DNA of 64,000 bases from Paenibacillus sp. (lineage in GTDB: Bacteria > Bacillota > Bacilli > Paenibacillales > NBRC-103111). The notes beneath the pieces were generated by a model that saw nothing but the letters and a program-made list of their open reading frames with translations, did no database searches and had not been told where the DNA came from. Positions 31,191-40,751 of the stretch are shown piece by piece. Every line of letters starts with the position of its first letter. The first letter of the stretch is position 1. The stretch lies in the NCBI GenBank assembly GCA_031180825.1, contig JAPSLM010000014.1, forward strand, positions 1 to 64,000, given 5' to 3'. The position numbers were made by a program, and so were the translations under genes.

Positions 31191-31408
31191 GATTTCCTCC
31201 TTGGTTTAGCGAATTGGGCAAACGCCCCAAGAACACCATAACACAAATAAAATGTGCATGATTTTCCAGGAAATCACTTTTTCCGCGCCCCGCCTGCATT
31301 GAGAAGCTATTATTAGAATTCAATGAGAATTTTTTAAGACTAAACGATTTAACAAAAAAATAAAGCCGTACTCCGAAGAGCACGACCTCCTGATTTGCCG
31401 TACAAATC

Positions 31409-32521
31409 TCAATCCATAAAGTCTTTCAGCCGCTTGCTGCGGCTCGGATGTCTGAGCTTGCGCAGCGCCTTGGCTTCGATCTGCCGGATGCGTTCCCGGG
31501 TCACACCGAATACCTTGCCCACTTCCTCCAGCGTTCGCGTACGGCCGTCATCGAGACCGAAACGAAGGCGCAGCACGTTCTCCTCCCGCTCCGTCAGCGT
31601 GTCAAGCACGTCCTCAAGCTGCTCCTTCAGCAGCTCGTAAGCCGCCGCGTCCGCCGGGGCAAGCGCCTCCTGGTCTTCGATAAAGTCGCCCAGGTTTGAA
31701 TCGTTCTCCTCGCCTATCGGCGTTTCGAGCGACACGGGCTCCTGCGCGATCTTCATAATTTCCCGTACTTTATCCGGCGTCAAATCCATTTCCTTCGCGA
31801 TTTCTTCCGGGGTAGCTTCCCGGCCGAGCTCCTGCAGCAGCTGTCTGGATATGCGCACGAGCTTGTTGATCGTTTCCACCATATGTACCGGTATCCGGAT
31901 CGTTCTCGCCTGATCGGCAATCGCTCGCGTAATCGCCTGACGAATCCACCAGGTGGCATACGTGCTGAATTTGAAGCCCTTGGTATGATCGAACTTTTCG
32001 ACTGCTTTGATTAATCCCATATTGCCTTCCTGTATCAAATCAAGGAACAGCATGCCGCGGCCGACATAACGCCTTGCGATACTGACCACCAGACGGAGGT
32101 TCGCCTCGGCCAATCTGCGCTTCGCTTCTTCGTCTCCCCGCTGAATCCGTTCCGCCAGTTCGATTTCATCGTCCCCCGAAAGCAATGGCACCCGTCCGAT
32201 TTCCTTCAGATACATACGTACCGGGTCATTGATCTTGATCCCCGGCGGGAGCGACAGATCGTCATGCAGCAGGTCGTTCTCCTCGTGATCCGGCTCGAAT
32301 ACAGGCTCCTCGTCCGCTTCGCCGCCCACCTCGATGCCAAGGTCGCCAAGCTGCTCGACGAACTCGCTGATTTGTTCGGGATCCGGATCGAACGGAGCAA
32401 GTTTCTCCGTAATTTCTTTATAAGCGAGCGAAGCTTGCTCTTTGCCCTGCGCGATGAGTTGCTGTTTCACCCGATCAATCGTAAGCTCTGTCTCCGCTTC
32501 CTTGTGCTGATCGTTCGCCAT
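31409..32521 (-). CDS. rpoD: Group-1 RNA polymerase sigma factor (SigA/RpoD), stand-alone copy
   Basis: Full sigma-70 regions including '[37 protein letters not shown]' and '[41 protein letters not shown]'-type region 4. Confidence 0.9.
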   Translation of the reverse strand: MANDQHKEAETELTIDRVKQQLIAQGKEQASLAYKEITEKLAPFDPDPEQISEFVEQLGDLGIEVGGEADEEPVFEPDHEENDLLHDDLSLPPGIKINDPVRMYLKEIGRVPLLSGDDEIELAERIQRGDEEAKRRLAEANLRLVVSIARRYVGRGMLFLDLIQEGNMGLIKAVEKFDHTKGFKFSTYATWWIRQAITRAIADQARTIRIPVHMVETINKLVRISRQLLQELGREATPEEIAKEMDLTPDKVREIMKIAQEPVSLETPIGEENDSNLGDFIEDQEALAPADAAAYELLKEQLEDVLDTLTEREENVLRLRFGLDDGRTRTLEEVGKVFGVTRERIRQIEAKALRKLRHPSRSKRLKDFMD

Positions 32522-32561
32522 ATGCTGCCCCCTCTTCTCCGAACCGACTCTTTATTAATTC

Positions 32562-32590
32562 TTGACAAAGCCGTAAAGATATGATAGTAT
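32562..32590 (+). promoter_or_regulatory. Consensus SigA promoter pointing away from rpoD
   Basis: TTGACA (32562-32567)-17 bp-TGA-TAGTAT (32585-32590), extended -10. Confidence 0.65.
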
Positions 32591-32596
32591 AAAATT

Positions 32597-32718
32597 GGAT
32601 ATTAGTGATGAATCTCACATTTTTTTTAACTGCTAACCGTCATTTTAACACAAAACCGATCAAAATTCAACTCTATACTATGAAAACCGGTTTCCGCCTT
32701 GGCGGACGCCGGTTTTTT
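32597..32718 (+). ncRNA. Candidate ~120-nt small/antisense transcript bounded by promoter and terminator
   Basis: Promoter 32562-32590 and terminator hairpin AAAACCGG..TCCGCC..GGCGGA..CCGGTTTTTT at 32683-32718; no ORF of note. Confidence 0.4.
32642..32670 (-). promoter_or_regulatory. Candidate rpoD promoter
   Basis: Minus strand TTGAAT (32670-32665)-17 bp-TAAAAT (32647-32642). Confidence 0.55.
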
Positions 32719-32948
32719 GCTTTTTCCGCGCTTGATCGTTTTTTCGCTATAGCTTGCCGAACGCCTCTTTCAACGTAGTCTACGGGGGATTACAGGGCAG
32801 CATTATGCCGGCTTGCGGCGGCGCAAAGAAAACGGAGCCCGCAAATCTGCGAAGCTCCGCCATTCCTGTTTTTTTCCATTTCGCACAGCGCTAAACCAGC
32901 CCAACGTCTAATCTTGCCGGGCTTCCGTGATTCCCTTTTGCCCGGCCC

Positions 32949-33863
32949 CTACTCGAGCGTTAGCACTACTTTGCCGCGCCCGTGCCCTGTCTCGACCTCG
33001 CGGTGGGCATCGGCGGCCCGGTCCAAAGGGAAGGTGCTGCGAATATGGAGGCGCAGCTTGCCCTGCTCGAACAGATCGGCGAGCTCCGCCAGCCTTTCGG
33101 CCGACCGCTGGCTGCGGATCGGACGGACGCCCAGTTCCCCGGCCAAGTCGAAGCCGACGAGGGTGCCGATGCGCTCCCGGTTCCGGACCAATTCGACCGA
33201 GACGCGAAGGGCGTCGCCCCCCGCCCCGTCAAGCACCGCATCGATTCCATGCGGAGCGAGAGCCCGCACTCTGTCGGCCAAACCTTCTCCATAGGCGGCG
33301 GGAATGGCGCCGAGCGAACGCAGGTAGTCGTGGTTACGCTCGCTGGCGGTGCCGATGACCGTCGCTCCCCAAGCCCGGGCCAATTGCACGGCGATCGTCC
33401 CGACGGCGCCGGCTGCGGCATGGATCAATACCGTGTCGCCCGGGCCCGCTCCAATCGCCTTCAGCCCGGTGTATGCGGCTTGCCCCGCTCCGGACAAGCC
33501 GCCCCCCGCCTCCCAAGGCATGCTCCGCGGCTTGGCTGCGATCTGGCTGGCGTCGACCGTCACATACTCGGCATAACAGGCCAGCATTTTGTAGCCGATC
33601 ACTTCACTGCCGACCGAAAAGCCGGTGACGCCTTCGCCGACCTGATCGACAATCCCGGCAAACTCGTTGCCCGGAATTTGCGGAAGCTGTACGGTGACGC
33701 CCGGCGGAGGGCTCCAGCCGCTCCGCAGCGCCAAGTCGAACGGCTGCACGCCGGCCGCTCTGACGCGCACTCTCACCTGCCCGGGTCCCGCTTGGGGATC
33801 GTCAAATTCCATCGTCTGCAGCACATCCGGTGTGCCCGGAGAAGAAAACGCCGCTGCTTTCAT
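32949..33863 (-). CDS. NADPH:quinone reductase-like (MDR zinc-less alcohol dehydrogenase family)
   Basis: 'GPGDTVLIHAAAGAVGTIAVQLARAWGATVIGTAS'. Confidence 0.88.
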   Translation of the reverse strand: MKAAAFSSPGTPDVLQTMEFDDPQAGPGQVRVRVRAAGVQPFDLALRSGWSPPPGVTVQLPQIPGNEFAGIVDQVGEGVTGFSVGSEVIGYKMLACYAEYVTVDASQIAAKPRSMPWEAGGGLSGAGQAAYTGLKAIGAGPGDTVLIHAAAGAVGTIAVQLARAWGATVIGTASERNHDYLRSLGAIPAAYGEGLADRVRALAPHGIDAVLDGAGGDALRVSVELVRNRERIGTLVGFDLAGELGVRPIRSQRSAERLAELADLFEQGKLRLHIRSTFPLDRAADAHREVETGHGRGKVVLTLE

Positions 33864-34080
33864 ACCAAAACTCCTCCTTTTTTATGTTGCGCCGCTCCCG
33901 GAATGGTCCGCTCCCGCGCCATTCAAAGAATCGAAATAAGGTGCAATGGAATTCGAAGGAATTGCCCGCTTGCAGCATTTATTTTATACTGGAAAATAAA
34001 TAAACAAAAATACATCTTATCTCATATGTTATATAACCCCGGGTATATCAATGAACGAGAATGAAAAGGAGTGAACAAGG

Positions 34081-34998
34081 ATGGAACTGCTGCAGCTCCA
34101 TTATTTTCGGACGGTCGCCAAGCTGGAGCATATGACGAGAGCGGCGCAAGAGCTTCACATTGCGCAGCCTGCGCTAAGCAAAACGATTTCCCGGCTGGAG
34201 GCCGATGTAGGCGTGCCGTTGTTCGACCGCGAAGGCCGGCAAATCCGGCTCAATTCGTTCGGCAAAGCGTTCCTGCACAAAGTGGAGACCGCGCTGAACG
34301 CGCTGGAGGAAGGACGCCGGGAAGTGGCCGATATGGCCGGGATCGAGCATGGGAGCGTCGGCTTGGCCATGTCTACGCTGAATCGTCTGACAGACCCTTT
34401 AAGCGCGTTTCTGGCCGTTTACCCGAATGTGAACTTTCGCATTACCCAAGCTTCCATGGAGGAAATGGCGCGGCTTCTCGAAGCCGGAGAGGTCGATTTT
34501 TGCTTTACGGCAATGCCTATCGACCGGCCGGACATTAACGCCGCGGACGTCCTGCACGAAGAAGTGTTTCTGGCCGTGCCCCCGGGGCATCGTCTGGCGG
34601 ACCGCGGCAGCGTTGCTTTAAGCGAGGTGGCCGATGAGCCGTTTATCGGGTACAAAGAAGGATTCATTTTCCAAAAGATGAACGATGTTTTTTGCCGCGA
34701 GGCGGGGATCTCGCCGAACTTCGTCTGCCGGGTGGACGAACCTGCCGCCATCGCAAGCTTGGTGCGCACCGGGCTGGGCGTCGCATTTGCGGGAGGATGC
34801 AACATGGGAGCATCCTCTACGCCGCTCACTCTGCTGCATATCGAACGGCCCGTTTGCCGGCGCACCTTCCAGCTAGCATGGCACGAGAAGCGGTACTTAT
34901 CGAGGGCGGCCCGTCATTTTCGCGATTTTGTCGTCGACTACTTCGCCGGGCGGCAGAAGCAGGCCGAAATGCACAAGCCGGAAGCCGCCGCTAAGTAA
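34081..34998 (+). CDS. LysR-family transcriptional regulator, divergent from the quinone reductase
   Basis: MELLQLHYFRTVAKLEHMTRAAQELHIAQPALSKTISRLEADVGVPLFDREGR. Confidence 0.9.
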   Translation: MELLQLHYFRTVAKLEHMTRAAQELHIAQPALSKTISRLEADVGVPLFDREGRQIRLNSFGKAFLHKVETALNALEEGRREVADMAGIEHGSVGLAMSTLNRLTDPLSAFLAVYPNVNFRITQASMEEMARLLEAGEVDFCFTAMPIDRPDINAADVLHEEVFLAVPPGHRLADRGSVALSEVADEPFIGYKEGFIFQKMNDVFCREAGISPNFVCRVDEPAAIASLVRTGLGVAFAGGCNMGASSTPLTLLHIERPVCRRTFQLAWHEKRYLSRAARHFRDFVVDYFAGRQKQAEMHKPEAAAK

Positions 34999-35007
34999 AA
35001 ATAGCAA

Positions 35008-35037
35008 AACCGTCCGGAAAAGAGATGCCGGACGGTT
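35008..35037. terminator. Bidirectional terminator-like hairpin
   Basis: AACCGTCCGG-aaaagagatg-CCGGACGGTT. Confidence 0.75.
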
Positions 35038-35058
35038 CTGCTTTGTCACCGATAAAAT

Positions 35059-36135
35059 TTACCCAAGAAGGCCGGACTTCCGCACCTGCGCATAAAAGTT
35101 CCCGAACTCCTCGATATTGAGCTGCTGGGCGGCATCGGACAAAGCCGTGGCCGGGTCCGGATGCACCTCGACCATGACCCCGTCGGCACCGGCCGCTAAA
35201 GCCGCTTTCGCGCATGGAGCGAGAATGTCTTTGCGTCCCGTGGAGTGCGTAACGTCGACAAGCACCGGCAGATGGCTCTCCTGCTTCAGGATCGGCACGG
35301 CGGAAATATCGAGCGTATTGCGGGTCGCCTTTTCGTACGTGCGAATGCCGCGTTCGATGAGCATGACCTGCGTGTTGCCGCGGGCCAAAATATACTCGGC
35401 CGCATGCAGGAATTCTTCGATCGTCGCCGCCAGCCCGCGCTTCAGCAAAATCGGCTTGCGCACCTCGCCCGCCGCTTTCAGCAGCTCGAAGTTCTGCATA
35501 TTCCGCGCGCCGATCTGAATGACGTCGATATAATCGCATGCCATCTCCACATGAGCGGGATCTACAATTTCGCTGATCGTTTTCAGACCGAATTCATCGC
35601 CGACCTCCTTCAGTATTTTAAGCCCCTCGACGCCCAGCCCCTGAAAATCGTAAGGGGAGGTTCTCGGTTTAAACGCCCCTCCGCGCAGCACGGCAATCCC
35701 CGCCTGCTTCAGCGCCGCAGCGACCGTCCGCGTCTGATCGTAGCTCTCCACGGAGCAAGGTCCGGCAATCAGTACGGGACTTCCTCCGCCGACCGTCACA
35801 TCGTCTCCCAGCTTCACGACGGTATCTTCCTTTTGCTTCTTCCGGCTGACCAGAAGCTGCTTCTTATGATCGGTTACTTGAAGATTCAGCGAAGCCTGGA
35901 AAATTTGCTTGAACAGGTGCCGGATCGTATCGTCGGTGAAAGGCCCCTTGTTGCTCGCTACCAGCTCCGTCAGCATTTCCTTCTCCCGTACAGGGTCGAA
36001 TTTCGGAATGCCCTGCTTCTCCTTGAGGTTTCCGATTTCCTGGACAATCTTGGCGCGTTCCGACAACAGCTCCAGAAGCTGGCGGTTCGTTTCGTCCAAT
36101 TCTTCGCGTAAAAGCTCCAAACTTGGTTGGTTCAT
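35059..36135 (-). CDS. Bifunctional chorismate mutase / 3-deoxy-7-phosphoheptulonate synthase
   Basis: N-terminal chorismate mutase '[30 protein letters not shown]' then DAHP synthase '[15 protein letters not shown]'. Confidence 0.92.
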   Translation of the reverse strand: MNQPSLELLREELDETNRQLLELLSERAKIVQEIGNLKEKQGIPKFDPVREKEMLTELVASNKGPFTDDTIRHLFKQIFQASLNLQVTDHKKQLLVSRKKQKEDTVVKLGDDVTVGGGSPVLIAGPCSVESYDQTRTVAAALKQAGIAVLRGGAFKPRTSPYDFQGLGVEGLKILKEVGDEFGLKTISEIVDPAHVEMACDYIDVIQIGARNMQNFELLKAAGEVRKPILLKRGLAATIEEFLHAAEYILARGNTQVMLIERGIRTYEKATRNTLDISAVPILKQESHLPVLVDVTHSTGRKDILAPCAKAALAAGADGVMVEVHPDPATALSDAAQQLNIEEFGNFYAQVRKSGLLG

Positions 36136-36171
36136 TTTCTCATCCGCTCCTTGAATTGTTTTTGGTTGGAA

Positions 36172-36470
36172 CATAAAAAAGGCCCCCCGTCGCAAGGGAC
36201 GAGGAGCCGTGGTACCACCCTTATTAGAAGTGCGCTCCCTTCGCGGACGAACCGGAGTGCTCTTCTCACTTTCCATCCTTTAACGCAGGACATACGGGGA
36301 ACCCTACCTAGAAGCCTTATCCATCATCGATTCAGGCCGCTCTTCAGGCACCAGCTCGGGAGTGAACTTCAGCGCAGTGCTCCATCGGGTGCTCTCAGTC
36401 GCCGGCACACCGTCCCTGGTAAGAAGCGTTCTTCGCCTACTCTCTCCTTCATTGCTTGTCAGAACATTCA
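36172..36470 (-). promoter_or_regulatory. T-box leader (tRNA-sensing riboswitch) with terminator/antiterminator
   Basis: Minus strand GGGTGGTACCACGG (36221-36208), then terminator stem and T-run; stem I contains GAAGTTCACTCCCGAGCTG (36370-36352). Confidence 0.9.
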
Positions 36471-36641
36471 GTTGATTTAGTTAAGTTGCATTTTATACCG
36501 AAACAGACACGAAAGACAAGAGCATGATTTAAAGCATCTTTGCTTTATAGCAGCAAAGTGTTTCTTGATGAAATCATGAGAAATTTCCGCTTCATTGCAT
36601 GGACCTGCATGAAAAGCCTCTGAAAACGTGCAGAAAAGGTA

Positions 36642-36670
36642 TTGACTTTGTTCTTGACCATGAGTAGTAT
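36642..36670 (+). promoter_or_regulatory. Promoter for the MFS operon, -10 inside a palindromic operator
   Basis: TTGACT (36642-36647)-17 bp-TAGTAT (36665-36670). Confidence 0.6.
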
Positions 36671-36792
36671 TATGAAATACCACTAAACTAAAAGGAGGCG
36701 TTAATGTGACAACCGCCGTTGTTTTAAATTTTTGTTGAGGACGCTGAACCGTATTTTTTTGTTTTAATGTTAGTGGTATTTAAAAATACTAC
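36664..36792 (+). promoter_or_regulatory. Paired 23-bp inverted repeats (36664-36686 and 36770-36792) flanking a 10-codon candidate leader ORF (36706-36738)
   Basis: GTAGTATTATGAAATACCACTAA versus rc GTAGTATTTTTAAATACCACTAA; AAAGGAGGCGTTAAT-GTG ACA ACC GCC GTT GTT TTA AAT TTT TGT TGA. Confidence 0.6.
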
Positions 36793-36819
36793 CTAAATCG
36801 CTTCGAAGGAGATTCATCC

Positions 36820-38256
36820 ATGACTCAAGCAAATGTCAGTGCTTCTTCCCAGCCGCCGGAAGCCAAGAGATGGTGGGCGTTGTCCGTTTTGCTGCTGGGC
36901 ACGTTTATGGTTATTCTCGATTCGTTTATCGTCAATGTCGCCATCCCGTCGATCCAAACCCAGCTTCAAGCCTCGTCTGCCCAAATCCAGTTTATCGTTG
37001 CCGCGTACGTTCTCAGCTATGCGGTGCTGCTGATCCCGGGGGCGCGGATCGGCGACTGGATCGGCAGGAAAAAAAGCTTCATTCTCGGCATGATCCTGTT
37101 CGTTGCGGCGTCGGCTTTGTGCGGTATCGCGACGGGCGCACCGTTCCTGATTTTCTCGCGCGTAATTCAAGGGATCGGCGCAGCGATCCTGATCCCGCAA
37201 GTGCTGTCCATCATCCATGTCATCTTTCCTCCGGAAGAAAAAGGAAAAGCGATCGGTCTCTACGGCGCGGTCAGCGGTCTGGGGTTAATCGCCGGGCAAA
37301 TCGTCGGCGGCACGCTGCTCCACTTCGATGCGCTCGGACTGGGATGGCGCAGCGTCTTTTTGATCAATATTCCGATCGGCCTGCTGGCTGTTCTGCTGAT
37401 CATTCCTTTGGTTCGGGAAAACCGTTCCGGCGAGAAAAAGAACATCGACGCATGGGGGATCGTTCTCCTGACGTGCAGCCTGCTTCTGTGCATTTATCCG
37501 ATGATCGTCGGAAGAGAAGCCGGCTGGCCACTTTGGGTATATGCCAGCTTCATCGGAGGTATCGCCTTCCTTCTCTTGTTCGTCGGGTATGAAAAGAAGC
37601 TGCTTCGCAACGGAAAATCTCCGCTAATCCCGGTGGCCATCTTCCAGGAAAGGTCGTTTACCGTCGGCGTGCTGGCGCTCATTGCATTCCAGTTGGGGAA
37701 TTCGGGCTTTTTTCTCACCGTCTCGGTCACGCTGCAGGATGGGCTGATGCTGTCTCCCATGCAGTCCGCCGCCGCCTTTATGCCGATCGGCATCGCCTTC
37801 TTCGCCGCTTCCCTGCTGGCTCCGAAATGGCTGAATCGCGCGGGGACGGCCGTTCTTAAGTGGGGCGCATGGCTCATGGCCGCCGGTTATGCCGCCGTCA
37901 TCTGGTACATCTGCGCGGGTGGCGCAGCGCATGATTGGCTGCCGCTGCTGATTCCGTTTCTGTTTATCGGATTAGGTCAAGGACTCGTCGCATCTCCTCT
38001 GATGAAGACGATCTTGTCGGGCATCCATAGCCGGTATGCGGGCTCCGCCTCCGGCGTGCTTACGACCTGCATGCAAACCGCCAATGTGCTCGGGGTCGCG
38101 GTCATCGGCACCATCTTCTTCTCCTTCTTGACCGGACATGGCACCGCGCCGTACCTGAACGCCTTCGCAGTCGCTCTCGTATGCAGCATAGCCTTAAGCA
38201 TCGTGACGTTCCTGTTCATTCTCGGTTTACAAAGCCGGCAAAAGGCGGCCGCATAA
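36820..38256 (+). CDS. MFS multidrug efflux transporter, DHA2/EmrB-QacA type (14 TMS)
   Basis: 'LDSFIVNVAIPSIQTQLQASSAQIQFIVAAYVLSYAVLLIPGARIGDWIGRKKSF'. Confidence 0.9.
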   Translation: MTQANVSASSQPPEAKRWWALSVLLLGTFMVILDSFIVNVAIPSIQTQLQASSAQIQFIVAAYVLSYAVLLIPGARIGDWIGRKKSFILGMILFVAASALCGIATGAPFLIFSRVIQGIGAAILIPQVLSIIHVIFPPEEKGKAIGLYGAVSGLGLIAGQIVGGTLLHFDALGLGWRSVFLINIPIGLLAVLLIIPLVRENRSGEKKNIDAWGIVLLTCSLLLCIYPMIVGREAGWPLWVYASFIGGIAFLLLFVGYEKKLLRNGKSPLIPVAIFQERSFTVGVLALIAFQLGNSGFFLTVSVTLQDGLMLSPMQSAAAFMPIGIAFFAASLLAPKWLNRAGTAVLKWGAWLMAAGYAAVIWYICAGGAAHDWLPLLIPFLFIGLGQGLVASPLMKTILSGIHSRYAGSASGVLTTCMQTANVLGVAVIGTIFFSFLTGHGTAPYLNAFAVALVCSIALSIVTFLFILGLQSRQKAAA

Positions 38257-38307
38257 CGACCGTTGTTTGACCGGCAACTTTTCAACATACAAAGGAGATG
38301 GAATTCC

Positions 38308-39105
38308 ATGGTACAAGTGAATGTAAACGAATTGCAGGAGTTATTCGCCAGCCTCGGAGGGCAGTTAAAGCAGAAGTATAACCACCGCACGGCCCCCCGC
38401 AACCGCGAAGAGATGTTCGCCAGATTCTCGGAAGCCAATGTCTGGGCCACCGAACAAATCAGACCGGTGCTGCGGCAAAAATACCCGGATATTCAATGGT
38501 CCTATGCCGATATTGATCCGGAGCTGCAGCATGCCGCTTCGGCATCCAAGCAGGCGTACTGGGTGCTGGACCCGGTAGACGGAGGCGTGCATTTGCATCA
38601 AGGGTTCAGCTCTTGGTCGATGGCCCTGTGCCTGATGGAAGGCGGAGAGCCTGTCTTTTCGCTCGTCTACGACCCCAACCGGCAAGAATTATTCCACGCC
38701 GCCCGCGGACAAGGCGCGTTCTTGAACGGAGCCCGCATTCACGTCGGGGAGAAGTCCGCGCTGCGCGACGCCTTCCTGGTAACGGCCCCGCCTTCTCTGC
38801 CGGATGAAGAACCGTTAACCGCGAAGCTTACCGCCGACGGAATCGGCAAGCTGCTTCCGCGTGTCTTCGGCATTCGTATGCTCGGCTCCGTCGCGCTTCA
38901 ACTGGCGTATGTGGCCAGCGGAAAAATGGACGGGTACTGGGAGTTCGGCGACGATTACTACGACCGGATGGCCGGAGCCCTGCTTGTCCGCGAAGCCGGA
39001 GGGATCGTAACGGATATCCGGGGCGAATCGTTTACCGCAGGGTCTTCGGGCATTATCGCCGGCAATGCGGCGATGCATGCCGCCATTCGCCACACCTTGG
39101 GTTAA
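38308..39105 (+). CDS. Inositol-monophosphatase-family protein
   Basis: 'YWVLDPVDGGVHLHQGFSSWSMALCLMEGGEPVFSLVYDPNRQELFHAARGQGAFLNG'; RBS AAAGGAGATGG. Confidence 0.87.
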   Translation: MVQVNVNELQELFASLGGQLKQKYNHRTAPRNREEMFARFSEANVWATEQIRPVLRQKYPDIQWSYADIDPELQHAASASKQAYWVLDPVDGGVHLHQGFSSWSMALCLMEGGEPVFSLVYDPNRQELFHAARGQGAFLNGARIHVGEKSALRDAFLVTAPPSLPDEEPLTAKLTADGIGKLLPRVFGIRMLGSVALQLAYVASGKMDGYWEFGDDYYDRMAGALLVREAGGIVTDIRGESFTAGSSGIIAGNAAMHAAIRHTLG

Positions 39106-39400
39106 AAGACGACTCGGAGACTTTCAGCCTGACGCGAGCATAGAGGAAGTAAAAGAACCCGTCGCCCCGCCCCCGAGGTAAAGAGGTAAAATCGAAGCGG
39201 AGCCGTCACAGCTTTCACTGTGCGGCTCCGTTGTCATAAATACAGCTTTCGAGAGCTTGACCTTACTCCGTTTCGTCTCGGGATGCTATGAACCGAATCA
39301 CGAAGGGCGGAACGGTGCTACCCGTCCAAAACCGGGAAAGTCTATGAAAACAAGGCCCGGATTATGTCAATTAACGGCCGGCCGTTCACAAACGGAGCGG

Positions 39401-40713
39401 TCATTGCGGCAAAGGAAGCAGCACATTCAGGAAAAGAATGGCCATGGCATGAACGGTTATGCGCAGCGGCGTCGCTTTAAATTTCGTTTTCCAGGTCCAC
39501 AAGCCGTAAACGGACCTGAGAATCAGAGCGAGGATGACCGCGACGATCAGATCGAGAATCACATAGCTCTTCGTATAATCGGGCAGTTCGGCTGCCGAGC
39601 GTTCCTGTCCGCGAACAATTCCGTTAAGTCCCGAGACGATGCCGTCGTAGGACGAAAGAAAATCGTAGGCATTGATCAGCAGGACGATGCCGTAATCCCC
39701 GTCCATCGCCATAAACGAATACGTATTTTCCGTAATGCCGTTATGAAAAATGACGCTGTTGTTGACGCTCCACCCCATGCCGTAAAATAACCCGTCTGCG
39801 ATCGGCGCAGTCGGCTCGTGCATTTGCCGGACGCCTTGCTCGGACAAGACGGTTCTGGCTTGGAAACGACCCCCGTTTAGCTGAGCGATCAAGTAATTCG
39901 ACATGTCTTCGGCGCTGGAAATCAAGTAGCCTGACGGACGGTGGCCTCGTGATTCAACTGCTTGGTTGGGACCATCACGCCGAAGACGGGCTGATACCCG
40001 GTCGCCAAACCGTCGTTCCGGGCTTGCTCCGGAGCGGCGTAGCTGTGATTCATCGCCAGCGGCTTGAAAATATGGTCGCTCACATATTGGGCATACGGTT
40101 TCCCGGAGACCGCTTGGACGATCCCGCTAAGAATATTGTAGTTTACGTTCGAGTACTGGTAGGCGGAACCTGCAGGCCCGATCAGCGGCGTGTCCTTCAG
40201 GTCCCGGATATGCTGTTCGATCGACTTGTCTCCTTCCACCATTCCTTTGCGCCCGGTATAGATGGAAAATCCGCTGGTTTGATTCAATAAGTACCGTACG
40301 GTGATTTGGGAAGAGGCTGCCTCATCGGCGGTTCGAAAATAGGGCAAATACCGCTGCACAGGCGCATCCAGCTCAATCTTCCCGGCCTCCGCCAGCTGCA
40401 TGACCGCCAGGGCGGTAAACGACTTGCTGGTGGAACCGAGGACAAAAGGCGTCTGCGGCGTGACGGGCGCTTGATCCGGGCCGGAGATGCCGTAGCCCTT
40501 CAGGTAGACGGTACGGTCGCCCTTGACGATCCCCAGAGCCGCGCCCGGAATATGAAGCCTGTCCATGGCCGCTTCGACGTAGGCATCGATTTTGGCAGGA
40601 TCGATCTGAAACGTTTTCTCCTCGGCTCTTGCCGACATAGGGGGTATGACCAACCATGCAATCATTATCATTAAAGTGAAAATATGGAAGTATTTTGCCA
40701 ATATAGCTTTCAT
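39401..40713 (-). pseudogene. Beta-lactamase-related serine hydrolase (S12/class-C-like) with C-terminal TM segments, single-base frameshift
   Basis: Frame 1 ends ...NHEATVRQAT*; frame 2 resumes PSGYLISSAEDMSNYLIAQ; SxxK motif 'GSTSKSFTAL'. Confidence 0.75.
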
Positions 40714-40751
40714 TGTTCTCTCTCCTTCATCCGGTCCTTCATGCGTTCTTG

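Noticed and set aside
36704-36709. ATG-TGA start-stop overlapping the MFS leader as a minimal ORF
   Set aside because: The overlapping GTG start gives a longer 10-codon leader with the same RBS; start-stop reading is possible but less parsimonious
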